Shown here one piece after another: positions 6,201 to 13,360 of a stretch of DNA of 22,799 bases. This stretch comes from a virus. How positions within the stretch are numbered: position 1 is the first letter of the stretch; each line of letters starts with the position of its first letter. The DNA lies in IMG/VR virus record IMGVR_UViG_3300032265_000488, positions 1 to 22,799 of that record. The stretch is one strand, 5' to 3'. Made by a program: the position numbers and the translations under genes. The notes below the pieces were generated by a model, which ran no database searches, was not told the origin of the DNA, and saw nothing but the letters and a program-made list of their open reading frames with translations.

Positions 6201-7635
6201 TAATTGTTGTTAAACTTGGAACTGTTTCAACAAAAAATGGACCTTGTGCTAGACTGTGGTTGTTGGTACCAGTATCTGATCCAATTTGTGCAATAATTGT
6301 ATTACCCGGAACAAAACCATGGTTAGTAGCAAATGTTACTGTAATCGTACTTGATGCAGTGGTACCGTTAATAGTAACACCGCTGGTAGTGCTGGCCACT
6401 AGCACAGCATAAGTTCCGTTACCGCCAGTACCGTTAAACGCACCAGGGAATGTACTAGAACCTGAAACAATAATTACACTACCTGTAGATACGTTAGTAC
6501 CGCTTAGTGTTTGTCCCACAGCAAATCCGCTCGATGTACCGCCTGCGGTAAATGTATTAGTAGTTGCAGTGAATACCAATTGGCTACCACTTGAACCTAG
6601 TGTTTGACTTGAATTTAAAGTCCAACTTGTACCACTTCCTGATACGATATAGGTTCCAGGTAGTATTCCGTTTCCTGTCAGTACTTGACCAATTGCCGGA
6701 CTTCCAGCTGATGTTGTTAGTATCGTACCAGCGATATAACCAGTAACTGTAGTTCCAGATGTTGCAATAGCACCTGAACTAGATGTTCCAACCGCAGTCA
6801 CGGCGCTTGCGCTAAATGTTGATGTGCCTACTGGCGAACCAGTATAGAAGTTACCTTGACGTAGCTGTGTATAGGTTTGCGATAAAACATCACCGTTAGT
6901 TGTACCTACTTTAGATTTTGCATAGTAGGTTAATACGTTACTGCTTACAGAGTTAATCAAAAAACTACCTTCTGCACGAGCAAAACCTTGAACTGTGTTC
7001 AAATAACCTTTAACTGTAATCGGAGTACCTACAGCCCAGCTTGCTGGAAAAGCAGTTGAGTTTGTTATTGTAATTAAACTTTCGCCTACCCCACCTGTAC
7101 CGGCTGAAGCATCAGTAGTAACACTTGTTACTGATTGATCTGTACCTGGAACTTCATAAACGCTTGGATAACCACGTATCAAATCATAGGTCAACCATTT
7201 AGTTGGTTGTAGTCCATACTCAAAGTCAGCGTCAAGCATAGACTGTGGGGGACTAACACGAGTACGTTCAAATGCATCTGTACCAACTTCTGGCATGCGA
7301 ACTAGTTGTTCAGGACGTTCGTATAATATTTGAATTTGATCGCTAGAACTCATCAAGTGGGTATCTGCACCTACTAGTGTAATTGTAGTAATACCGTCGC
7401 TGTTGTCTAGTGAATTAAAAAAGTTTGTAGTGTCGTTTGCACGGCTAAATCCTACAGTTGTACCGCTAAAACTAGGATCGGCAAAGTTATACAATATTGT
7501 GTTACTAGTACTATTAGTAATCAATAAGATCTGACTTAGATCATACTTTCCTGCTACTTTAATCGTGCCATTAAAGGGTGCTTGTGTATTAGCCCCTGGT
7601 GTAAACACGTATTGTCTAATTTGACTCTTTGCCAT
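3286..7635 (-). CDS. Large modular virion or tail-fibre-like protein (1449 aa)
   Basis: The product is extremely rich in Thr, Ser, Gly and Ala. The first ~180 residues look like an ordered domain (MAKSQIRQYVFTPGANTQAP onward, with charged YERPEQLVRMPEVGTDAFER). The middle holds repeats of the form G-x-x-L/I-x-G-x-G-I/V-x-x-G-T/S-x-I-V, encoded near 3640-3720, 3855-3925, 5790-5855, 6450-6530 and 6625-6700. Between repeats lie less repetitive parts containing Trp, Arg and Tyr (encoded about 4900-5200 and 5950-6150). The C-terminus is ordinary (FINVYLTQGAPVLANLVLRW). Composition and size fit a fibre or other virion surface protein. No catalytic site is recognised. A Shine-Dalgarno CGGAGAA and two ATAAATA elements precede the ATG, and a terminator follows at 3248-3280. 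Confidence 0.8.
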   Translation of the reverse strand: MAKSQIRQYVFTPGANTQAPFNGTIKVAGKYDLSQILLITNSTSNTILYNFADPSFSGTTVGFSRANDTTNFFNSLDNSDGITTITLVGADTHLMSSSDQIQILYERPEQLVRMPEVGTDAFERTRVSPPQSMLDADFEYGLQPTKWLTYDLIRGYPSVYEVPGTDQSVTSVTTDASAGTGGVGESLITITNSTAFPASWAVGTPITVKGYLNTVQGFARAEGSFLINSVSSNVLTYYAKSKVGTTNGDVLSQTYTQLRQGNFYTGSPVGTSTFSASAVTAVGTSSSGAIATSGTTVTGYIAGTILTTSAGSPAIGQVLTGNGILPGTYIVSGSGTSWTLNSSQTLGSSGSQLVFTATTNTFTAGGTSSGFAVGQTLSGTNVSTGSVIIVSGSSTFPGAFNGTGGNGTYAVLVASTTSGVTINGTTASSTITVTFATNHGFVPGNTIIAQIGSDTGTNNHSLAQGPFFVETVPSLTTITYTARASGQISGTPTGVIYSRPDAFYQHRPFDGGVMLGTGGPTHGSMAVRMSKKYIRYQSGKAINYNTGALFAPNYDIRSIAATNATTTTYTTTSTGTISTGSTVITVTSGTNAINGMLISGTGIAVGSYIVSGGGSTSLTISIATLSTISASTTITFTPGITIETDDTDHGCQPGAQVNIIGVTTSGFNGVYTVGAIIDERKLIVPVTYALATTTGAIASPCTMQIIGWWGATVRAGTFDEQNGQFWQWDGQAMAVGRRSSTFQLAGTVTVNPDSNLVTGSNSRFTSQLIAGDRVVIKGMTHVVTTVTSDTQIYVTPDYRGSVAGSGVKMVKTVDRLVPQSQWNVDRCDGSGNAFNPSGYNIIVNKMQMIGLQWTWYGAGFVDWMLRGPDGKYLTVHRLRGNNLNTEAYMRSGNQPVRYEVVNEAARTSLSSAALVGDNFLSLTDVTYFPTPSATYPAYCYVENELISYTGKTVSTLSQDNTNQTIRAGTLTGVSRGVSLPVYVSGTTRLFTSGAAAGHAASTGIILVGQTATPSISHWGSAFLQDGGFDSDRGYIFNYQSINTSISTRKTTAFAIRLAPSVSNAIVGDLGVRDLINRAQLLLQTIEITVGGSSNTNSAVVIEGILNPSNYPSNVSNITWNSLNSTALQTGQPSFSQIAAGTSVTFANNNTQSPTANIAIQTGSTALPVSSISGIQVGDDVSSATSTGFLGLTKVTAATTASATFTGSVVTANTAGTVTNGAYISGTTLYLFAPSSGGTTGFAVGAMITGNGVAAGTFITAILTGSATTAPSSFTVSQTQSVGSQQSLTTMTATLYTFAPTSVTGTIQTGMQLTGGSVTAGTYIVAQLGGTIGGAGTYAVNQTFSNTPTGASASFIQINQALTSTVQAGSIITVSRSTYAIPGETVFSFISSPANKDSLDLTPFKELTNTPIGGRGTFPNGPDVLFINVYLTQGAPVLANLVLRWGEAQA

Positions 7636-7653
7636 TTAATTCTCCGTTATTGA

Positions 7654-7674
7654 CTATTTATCATGTATTTATCT
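7654..7674 (-). promoter_or_regulatory. Two ATAAATA late-promoter-like elements before the large structural gene
   Basis: On the minus strand AGATAAATAC (7674-7665) and GATAAATAG (7662-7654) lie 19-40 bases before the ATG at 7635, followed by a Shine-Dalgarno CGGAGAA. Both match the T4 late -10 core TATAAATA in 7 of 8 bases. Placement directly before a virion gene makes a late promoter likely. Confidence 0.5.
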
Positions 7675-8531
7675 TAGCTCAGGGCCGCTGCCATGGCTAT
7701 TGACAATGATTTAATGTTTGTGGTACCCACAGTTAAAGTACCCTGGATGGTAGTATTTCCAGCAATACCAACGCCGCCGCTGACTACTAGAGCACCGTTA
7801 TTATAAGCTGTGCTAGGTGTAGTACTGTTAATTGTTGTGGTTCCTGTAGTTGCTCCGACTGACAATGTAGTTGCGGCGCCGGCAAAATTGACTGTAGTTG
7901 CTGTAGTGTTGACTAGTGGAAATGTAGTTGAACTAGTTGTAATTCCACTCGATGAATTAACTGCTACTGCACCTGAACTAGTAAGTCCGGTTAAAGTACC
8001 TAGACTGGTTAAACTTGAAGTTACTACATTACTTGCTAGGGCAGTGCCGGTTAGTGTGCCGGCAGCCGCTACAGTACTACTAGAAACCCATGCAAATCCC
8101 GATCCAGACCAAGATAAAAATGTATTTGAAACAGCAGGGACTGAAATAAATCCAGTAGTATTTGCGCCTGTTTGGTACAGTAGTTGATTAGTAATTCCAC
8201 CTGCTACTGCGGTAGCACGATTAGCAGTGCCTGCGTTTCCTGATATACTACCTGTAATAGTGTTTGTTACAGTTAAATTTACCAATGTACCTACACTGGT
8301 TAAACTTGAATTTGTTACATTTGGAGCTAGCGTGACTCCGGTTAGTGTTGCGGCAGGTGCTTGTGTAACATTATTTTGGGGATATGGAAGTGTTACCCAT
8401 GGATCAATGCCATTACCATATTTTACCTTAAGGGTATCAGTTTCTAATCCCGGTTCACCGCTGGCTAATGTAGGATTAACACTGACCCAATTAGCTGCCG
8501 TATCTCTTCTTAATTTTATTTGTACTGTCAT
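7674..8531 (-). CDS. Fibre-like structural protein with Mtd-N-type head (285 aa)
   Basis: The N-terminus (IKLRRDTAANWVSVNPTLAS, then GEPGLETDTLKVKYGNG, DPW) matches the short beta domain often found at the start of phage tail-fibre and tropism proteins (Mtd N-terminal-like). The remainder is Ser/Thr/Gly/Ala repeats with units such as NSSLTSVGTL and SSLTSLGTL. It ends NIKSLSIAMAAALS, nearly the same tail as the two genes to its right. It follows the 8547-9059 gene after 15 bases with a GGAAAA Shine-Dalgarno-like site. A role in host contact is inferred from composition and the N-terminal domain. Confidence 0.75.
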   Translation of the reverse strand: MTVQIKLRRDTAANWVSVNPTLASGEPGLETDTLKVKYGNGIDPWVTLPYPQNNVTQAPAATLTGVTLAPNVTNSSLTSVGTLVNLTVTNTITGSISGNAGTANRATAVAGGITNQLLYQTGANTTGFISVPAVSNTFLSWSGSGFAWVSSSTVAAAGTLTGTALASNVVTSSLTSLGTLTGLTSSGAVAVNSSSGITTSSTTFPLVNTTATTVNFAGAATTLSVGATTGTTTINSTTPSTAYNNGALVVSGGVGIAGNTTIQGTLTVGTTNIKSLSIAMAAALS

Positions 8532-8546
8532 ATTTTATTTTTCCGG

Positions 8547-9059
8547 TTATGCTAGTGCGGCACCCATTGCTATTGCTAAACTTTTTATATTGATATTACC
8601 AATATATGCGTTTCCACTTACTCTCAATGTAGTTAACGTTCCTACACTAGTTAAACTTGAATTCACTACAGTACTATTTAATGTATTTCCGGTCAAAGTT
8701 CCGGCACTAGCAGTTACAGTTCCAGATGCTCCTAAAACAATACTGGTTCCATTAATAGTAACGGTACTAGTTTTTAAAGTGTTGAAATTATCTACAGTTG
8801 CGTAAGTTGCAAGATTTGACGCTAGTGCATATGAATTAAGATTAGCTAGTGTTGCGTACTGACTTAGTTTAGCAGAAGTAGCATACTGTGTTAGGTCGGG
8901 TCTATTAATAAGATCAGTGTAGTTGCCGCTAGTAGCTACCGATGCTAGACTTGGCTGGCCTAAGGTCCAATTTATTCCATTCCATACCCAAGTGGCGCTG
9001 CCGGTAGAGTATGATTGATATAGTGTTGGATTTGAAGGAAATGTTACAGAAACTGTCAT
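8547..9059 (-). CDS. Fibre-like structural protein (170 aa)
   Basis: The head differs from its neighbours: VTFPSNPTLYQSYSTGSATW followed by VWNGINWTL, a short Trp-rich beta module common in phage fibres. Next come YAT-containing repeats (QYATSAKLSQYATLANL, SYALASNLATYAT) that look like a trimeric shaft, then the NSSLTSVGTL unit. It ends NIKSLAIAMGAALA. It starts four bases after the stop of the 9064-9612 gene. Likely a virion fibre component; the exact position is unknown. Confidence 0.7.
   Translation of the reverse strand: MTVSVTFPSNPTLYQSYSTGSATWVWNGINWTLGQPSLASVATSGNYTDLINRPDLTQYATSAKLSQYATLANLNSYALASNLATYATVDNFNTLKTSTVTINGTSIVLGASGTVTASAGTLTGNTLNSTVVNSSLTSVGTLTTLRVSGNAYIGNINIKSLAIAMGAALA
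8554..8588 (-). repeat. 35-bp direct repeat, copy A
   Basis: 34 of 35 bases match 9071-9105. Both copies encode the end of the shared C-terminal peptide. Near identity at DNA level suggests recent duplication, gene conversion or strong constraint. It would allow recombination that swaps or deletes the 8547-9059 module. Confidence 0.8.
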
Positions 9060-9063
9060 GATA

Positions 9064-9612
9064 TTAGGCCAGTGCGGCTCCCATTGCTATTGCTAAACTT
9101 TTTATGTTAACTCCGCCTATAATTGCAGTTGGTACTGTTAGTGTGCCTGTGAGTACAGGATTAGCTATAGGTGCCTTAAGAGCAAGTGCAGATGTTTGAG
9201 ATGAAGTAGTTACATATGAACTTAGACTTGCTTGTGTGGCATAGGTACTACTTGCTGTAGCAGTTGTTAGATATGAACTTAGACTTGTTTGTGTGGCATA
9301 GGTACTACTTGCTGTAGCAGTTGTTAGATATGAACTTAGGCTTACTTGTGTGGCATAGGTACTACTTGCTGTAGCAGTTGTTAGATATGAACTTAACGCA
9401 GTATTTCTAGCAGTAATCGTATCATATGAGTTAAGTAAATTACTAGTCCATGTTTGGGTAGCAAGTTTAATACCACCTTGACTAGTACCATTCATTACTC
9501 TAATAGTGCCGTTGGTAGAATCGTAGACTATATCGCCATTCATGTAGCTTAGGCGATCTAACTCTACACTGGCGTATGGGAATAATTTAACAGAATGTAC
9601 TGTTTTGCTCAT
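9064..9612 (-). CDS. Fibre-like structural protein with 19-residue tandem repeats (182 aa)
   Basis: The N-terminal ~55 residues (LFPYASVELDRLSYMNGDIV onward) form a distinct module. Then come three near-perfect copies of a 19-residue unit, SYLTTATASSTYATQxSLS, encoded by a 57-bp tandem repeat (9214-9384). The C-terminus is NIKSLAIAMGAALA, identical in its last 14 residues to the 8547-9059 product. The repeat suggests an extended shaft. An AAGGA lies 10 bases before the ATG, and a TAAATA element a little further upstream. Likely a virion fibre or related surface protein. Confidence 0.7.
   Translation of the reverse strand: MSKTVHSVKLFPYASVELDRLSYMNGDIVYDSTNGTIRVMNGTSQGGIKLATQTWTSNLLNSYDTITARNTALSSYLTTATASSTYATQVSLSSYLTTATASSTYATQTSLSSYLTTATASSTYATQASLSSYVTTSSQTSALALKAPIANPVLTGTLTVPTAIIGGVNIKSLAIAMGAALA
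9071..9105 (-). repeat. 35-bp direct repeat, copy B
   Basis: Partner of 8554-8588 with one mismatch. It encodes the C-terminal peptide of the 9064-9612 gene. Confidence 0.8.
9214..9384 (-). repeat. 57-bp tandem repeat, three units, inside a fibre-like gene
   Basis: Units begin at 9214, 9271 and 9328, and a partial fourth at 9385. The period is exactly 57 bases, that is 19 codons, so copy-number changes keep the reading frame. Units differ by only a few bases. Slippage could vary fibre length. Confidence 0.9.
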
Positions 9613-9634
9613 GGAATACTAGTCCTTTATAACT

Positions 9635-9643
9635 AGTATTTAC
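9635..9643 (-). promoter_or_regulatory. TAAATA late-promoter-like element before a fibre-like gene
   Basis: The minus strand reads GTAAATACT, 22-30 bases upstream of the ATG at 9612, with AAGGA between them. It is part of the ATAARTACT family seen before several other genes here. Confidence 0.4.
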
Positions 9644-9649
9644 CTGCTT

Positions 9650-10093
9650 TTATTCTTTGTGGTAGTACTGATAGTTTACTGATGTTTCGTTTGTTTTGTG
9701 TACTGTAGCACCGTTTTTTAGATGAAAACGTCGAGCCATTTCAGTTTGCGGACTTAGTGTAACAATATTTTTAACATCTTTAAATTCACCTAAAATCCAT
9801 TCGGCAGCCTGTTTAATTAATGCGGCGCCCGCGCCTGGTTTATAACTCCAGATAGTATAAAATACTGCTGTATTTTTATCTTTGCCCATGTTAATTAAAT
9901 CTTGTTCGTCTTTAGGTATATCGCTTAACCATTGCAGGCAAGTGGCCGCTAGTATTTCTTCTCCTGCTCGAAGAATTAAAATTTCAGCAGTTTCATTTAT
10001 ACGCTGGCTTAAAGGAATATGTGGACGCACTGGGTCGTCCTGAATAACTCTAGTAAGGGGATCATCGGTTGAGCGTAAGTGGTATAGTTCCAT
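9650..10093 (-). CDS. GNAT-like acetyltransferase (147 aa)
   Basis: Strand-helix order fits a small GNAT fold: a central strand pair around EEILAATCLQWL and TAVFYTIWSYKP, a Gly-containing turn then helix (GAGAALIKQAAEWILGEF, about residues 92-109) where acetyl-CoA would bind, then NIVTLSPQTEMARRFHLKNG (about 114-133), a typical GNAT strand and helix. The end is YQYYHKE. The canonical Q/R-x-x-G-x-G/A motif is only loosely kept, so activity is uncertain. It lies alone between gp41 and the fibre genes, with an ATAAGTACG element upstream. The substrate is unknown. Confidence 0.5.
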   Translation of the reverse strand: MELYHLRSTDDPLTRVIQDDPVRPHIPLSQRINETAEILILRAGEEILAATCLQWLSDIPKDEQDLINMGKDKNTAVFYTIWSYKPGAGAALIKQAAEWILGEFKDVKNIVTLSPQTEMARRFHLKNGATVHKTNETSVNYQYYHKE

Positions 10094-10118
10094 GGCGTAG
10101 ATTCACAAGTATTATATA

Positions 10119-10127
10119 CGTACTTAT
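10119..10127 (-). promoter_or_regulatory. ATAAGTACG late-promoter-like element before the GNAT-like gene
   Basis: The minus strand reads ATAAGTACG, followed by TATAAT at 10116-10111, upstream of the ATG at 10093. Either could be a -10 element. The 53-bp A+T-rich gap separates this gene from gp41. Confidence 0.4.
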
Positions 10128-10146
10128 CTCTTTAATTAAAAATGTG

Positions 10147-11580
10147 CTAGATATCGTCTGATGGAAGATTATTAAGTAGTTCTCTCAACTTACTCGACTC
10201 AACTTGCGCACGAACTTTTGGCACGGCCGCTCCGGTTGTTGGATCGTTAATTTCACCAGTTGATGCATTAATTGTTTGACGTTGCTTAATTGAATTTAAT
10301 AAAGTAGAGCCTGCAGATTGGCTGTTAAGATTACCATAACTGTCTTCATCGGCTAGGTCAGTAATACGTAGACTATCAATATTAAATTCTAAATCAATCT
10401 TCATACCAACACCGCTGGAACTACGTGTTTTCATCAGTTGGATTTGATAGCGACCACGTTCACGCATAGCACGGCTTGTGAAAATACCAAACACATTATC
10501 TGCTGTTTGAATCTTGGATAAGCCTCCTGAAATATGTGAGTGGTCGAATTCAACTTCTTCTACAGCACCACGATTCAACTGTGCCGCAGTTACAAACACA
10601 CAGTTCTTTTCTACCGCTAGATTTCGTAATTCTTCACTAACATACTTGTCTTTAATAAACAGGTCTGCTGGACTAATTTTCTTACTCTGCGGCATTAACA
10701 AGTCCAAGTAGTCAACTAACAGAACATCGACTTTTCGGCCTGTCTTGATTTCATATTCTTTTAAGTAGCTTCTAATATCATTGGCAGTTTTACCACTCGG
10801 CATATATTTTACCTGGTAAGTACCAGATTTTTTACCTACCATTTTAACTTTCATCTCGACATCATCGAGGTTCTTAAATATCTCACGAGTGGCCATTCCA
10901 GTTATCATTGCATCCATACGCATAGACACTAGTTCTTCTGAAAGTTCTAATGTCAGGTACACCACGTTCAAGCCAGCAAGTGCCCAATTGATACCTAAAT
11001 TTGCCAAAAATAGTGATTTTCCTGCGCCTGAACCGCCTGCAAAAATATTCAGTTCACCTCGGTTCATACCGCCGAATAATTTATCATCCATAGCTTTCCA
11101 ACCAGTACTTACTTGACCGTTGTTATCTTTAATCCTCATTAGACGAGCACGTGGATCTAGGAAATAATCAGTACCCATATCCTTAGTTAAGCCTACTTGG
11201 ACCGCGGCTTTTATCTTTTCTTCAACAGGACCATACTCGCCCTTTTCCAGCAAGTCTGCTGATTCTAAAATAGCTCGTTCAAGTCCTTTGTGGCGTATAA
11301 ATGTTTCAAAATCATTCATTAGCCAGTCAAAATGTTCTTCACGTAGGTCTGCAGAAACCTTAAAATCACTGCCAGTAGCGGCGTTTACAATGTCTTGTGT
11401 AGGCATAACGTTGTGTTCTTCAACATATTTGTTTAAAAATTCTGCAGGCACTTGGAGCTTGCGATCAAACAAACTTGCGTCAAAAATACTTTGACAACGA
11501 ACAAATGTTGCCGCATCTGCTAGCATCATTTCTAGGTATAATTTCTGTATATCGTAACCGTAATCTGTATTTTGTGTCAT
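10147..11580 (-). CDS. gp41: Replicative DNA helicase, T4 gp41 (DnaB family)
   Basis: This is the hexameric 5'-3' helicase that unwinds the fork and works with primase gp61. An N-terminal helical domain (about 1-150) precedes a RecA-like core: Walker A GGSGAGKS (182-189), the following LTLELSEE (about 209-216), Walker B LLVDYLDL (287-294), then AAQLNR and the SGGLSKIQTADNVFGI region with the Arg residues expected of the DnaB family. The length of 477 aa is near that of T4 gp41 (475). It ends the operon gp61, 69-aa protein, oxygenase, gp41, ten bases after the oxygenase. No clear Shine-Dalgarno sequence is seen. Confidence 0.95.
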   Translation of the reverse strand: MTQNTDYGYDIQKLYLEMMLADAATFVRCQSIFDASLFDRKLQVPAEFLNKYVEEHNVMPTQDIVNAATGSDFKVSADLREEHFDWLMNDFETFIRHKGLERAILESADLLEKGEYGPVEEKIKAAVQVGLTKDMGTDYFLDPRARLMRIKDNNGQVSTGWKAMDDKLFGGMNRGELNIFAGGSGAGKSLFLANLGINWALAGLNVVYLTLELSEELVSMRMDAMITGMATREIFKNLDDVEMKVKMVGKKSGTYQVKYMPSGKTANDIRSYLKEYEIKTGRKVDVLLVDYLDLLMPQSKKISPADLFIKDKYVSEELRNLAVEKNCVFVTAAQLNRGAVEEVEFDHSHISGGLSKIQTADNVFGIFTSRAMRERGRYQIQLMKTRSSSGVGMKIDLEFNIDSLRITDLADEDSYGNLNSQSAGSTLLNSIKQRQTINASTGEINDPTTGAAVPKVRAQVESSKLRELLNNLPSDDI

Positions 11581-11590
11581 ATAGTGTTTA

Positions 11591-12142
11591 TTATTTTAGC
11601 AAAGGTCCAGTGAACCATATTGAAAGCGTTTTTCTATTACCTTTTGTTACAGGAGTCACTCTGTGGTAAGTCCACGATGGAAATACTATAACTGAACCTG
11701 GTGTATCTAATTCTAAAATCCGCCGTGGACCGCCTTTTAAAAACAATTCAAAATGGCCGCCTTCGTATTCTTCGTCTGACAGATTAACTATAGCTGTTAG
11801 TTTAACGTCCCATATATCGTTTTCTCTATAGTCTTGATGCCAACCATATTCACCGTTGACCTCTGATTGATATTGATTGTAGTTTACACATATTCTGTCG
11901 TTTAGATCATAGAGATCTAGACCAAAACACATTTGATTTGTAAAAATAACATGCTGTTCTAAATCTTTAATATAATCTTTAGCAAGTTTCCAAGCTACTA
12001 GATCAACCTTTGCAGATTTAACTACTCCCAATGATGGAATGTCTTTAGCCGGTGTTATTTTACAATCTCGTTCCAAATTAGAACAAATTTCTTGACATTG
12101 TTCTTTTGAATAAAACGGGCGGACATAGTAGTGACTTTTCAT
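11591..12142 (-). CDS. 2OG-Fe(II) oxygenase, prolyl-4-hydroxylase type (183 aa)
   Basis: The iron-binding triad is clear: HQD (His102, Asp104) and a distal His160 in WTYHRV, with the usual PGSVIVFPS strand before it. A basic residue (Arg170 or Lys171) is placed to hold 2-oxoglutarate. The region between them (LTAIVNLSDEEYEGGHFEL) is typical of this family. Its ATGA start overlaps the stop of the 69-aa gene. The placement between primase and helicase suggests expression during replication, but the substrate is unknown. It is clearly distinct in sequence from the oxygenases at 2432 and 16600. Confidence 0.85.
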   Translation of the reverse strand: MKSHYYVRPFYSKEQCQEICSNLERDCKITPAKDIPSLGVVKSAKVDLVAWKLAKDYIKDLEQHVIFTNQMCFGLDLYDLNDRICVNYNQYQSEVNGEYGWHQDYRENDIWDVKLTAIVNLSDEEYEGGHFELFLKGGPRRILELDTPGSVIVFPSWTYHRVTPVTKGNRKTLSIWFTGPLLK

Positions 12143-12348
12143 TTTATTTTCTCTAACAATTCTTCTCTATATATTTGCCATTCTGATTGTGTACTAGCAC
12201 TTAAACACAATTCTATTGCACCTTTAATTTCTTCATCTTTAATTGTAGCATCTTCCATCATACTAAGCAAATGATTGAATACCGTACGAGGTAATCCGAC
12301 GCCGTCTGGCCCACCGTGTTTAGGTATTTTAATTAGTCTTTGAACCAT
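12139..12348 (-). CDS. Small hypothetical protein in primosome operon (69 aa)
   Basis: The first 22 residues are basic and Gly/Pro-rich (MVQRLIKIPKHGGPDGVGLP), the rest an acidic helix-prone sequence (SMMEDATIKDEEIKGAIEL onward). The start overlaps the end of gp61 by 16 bases and the stop overlaps the next start by four (ATGA), so it is translated with its neighbours. I do not recognise the family. It could be a small protein partner of the primosome, judged only by position. Confidence 0.75.
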   Translation of the reverse strand: MVQRLIKIPKHGGPDGVGLPRTVFNHLLSMMEDATIKDEEIKGAIELCLSASTQSEWQIYREELLEKIK

Positions 12349-13325
12349 TGTTTTGCTCGTAATCTAATTTTTAATGCATTTGATTCTTTTGCTGAAACAA
12401 TTAACCACAACGTAGCCAATCTTCCTATTTTGATCACTGCATCATTAACATCCTTAACACCTTCTGGCCAATTGGGCATGCTAACAGACCAACCGTATTC
12501 AATTGCTTGCTCTACTGTTCTAGGACCTTCATGATCTCTGTCTGGAACTAGTACAATCTCTTTACCTAGCTGTTTTAATAACCAGTTTTGACTGTCTTTT
12601 ATCTCCGCTCCTAGCAAAGCACACGCATCAATACTTAGTGCGTCAAACGGACCTTCACAAACAATAGTGAACTCTCGTTCATCATGTTGATTATCTAAAT
12701 TAAACACGTATCCAGGCTGTTGTTCCGACAGATATTTAGGTTGAGCATCATTAATCGCACGAGCTGTCCAGCCTACGATTTCTCCCTTGTATAAAAACGG
12801 AATAATAATTCTGTTGTTGAATCCTACTTTATTAGTGTGATAAAAAGGATAACCGAATATGTCGATATTTCGTTTGACCAGATATTCTACCACCTTGTTT
12901 AATGCATCGGGCATGACATACTCATCATCTGTCAGCTTAAGAAACGTAATCCATTCATCAAAACTACGAGCATCCATAGGTAATGCTCTTGTTTCGAATT
13001 TAGGAATTATACTTCGAACTTCTGTAGTTGTGTTTTGATCTAATCTAAGTGCTTCTAGTCTAAGTTGATTAATGGTATCATCCGGAATATTAAGGTCCCG
13101 CATAAACTTATTCATCTTTTGGCTGATGTGCCTGCCAGGTTGCCACGAACATTTAAATCCGCAATTGAAACAATGATAACTTACGGCATCGCCTTGATTG
13201 ATAATAAATCCACCCCGCTGTCGTTTGTCATCACAGCAGGGAGCATTAAAACTTATCCAACCACTTGGAGTATGTTTTCGTTTTGCAGGTAGATAAGTTT
13301 GTAGTGTATCTGCGATTAGGCTCAT
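12333..13325 (-). CDS. gp61: DNA primase, T4 gp61 type
   Basis: It synthesises RNA primers for lagging-strand replication together with gp41. The N-terminus has a zinc-ribbon with Cys30-Cys31 and Cys52-x2-Cys55 (YHCFNCGFKC). The Toprim domain follows: the glutamate motif VCEGPFDAL (Glu224) and the metal-binding DRD (Asp262, Asp264) in LVPDRDHEG. The length of 330 aa is near that of T4 gp61 (342). The start ATG lies right after the structural gene at 13338, and a TATAAT sits exactly six bases upstream. Confidence 0.93.
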   Translation of the reverse strand: MSLIADTLQTYLPAKRKHTPSGWISFNAPCCDDKRQRGGFIINQGDAVSYHCFNCGFKCSWQPGRHISQKMNKFMRDLNIPDDTINQLRLEALRLDQNTTTEVRSIIPKFETRALPMDARSFDEWITFLKLTDDEYVMPDALNKVVEYLVKRNIDIFGYPFYHTNKVGFNNRIIIPFLYKGEIVGWTARAINDAQPKYLSEQQPGYVFNLDNQHDEREFTIVCEGPFDALSIDACALLGAEIKDSQNWLLKQLGKEIVLVPDRDHEGPRTVEQAIEYGWSVSMPNWPEGVKDVNDAVIKIGRLATLWLIVSAKESNALKIRLRAKQWFKD

Positions 13326-13331
13326 AGCCTA

Positions 13332-13360
13332 ATTATACTAGGAAACTGTGACAGATACAA
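13332..13360 (-). promoter_or_regulatory. Putative sigma70-like promoter for the gp61-gp41 operon
   Basis: The minus strand shows a perfect -10 TATAAT (13337-13332). With a 17-base spacer the -35 position reads TTGTAT, a weak match. The expected start of transcription falls at or near the A of the gp61 ATG (13325). The promoter overlaps the end of the upstream structural gene. Confidence 0.45.

Noticed and set aside
7810-8805. Plus-strand frames of 125 and 192 aa
   Set aside because: They are antisense to fibre-like genes of low complexity, with Val/Leu/Pro-rich products and no start signals.
9214-9384. CRISPR-like array
   Set aside because: The repeats are contiguous, without spacers, and are in frame inside a fibre gene.
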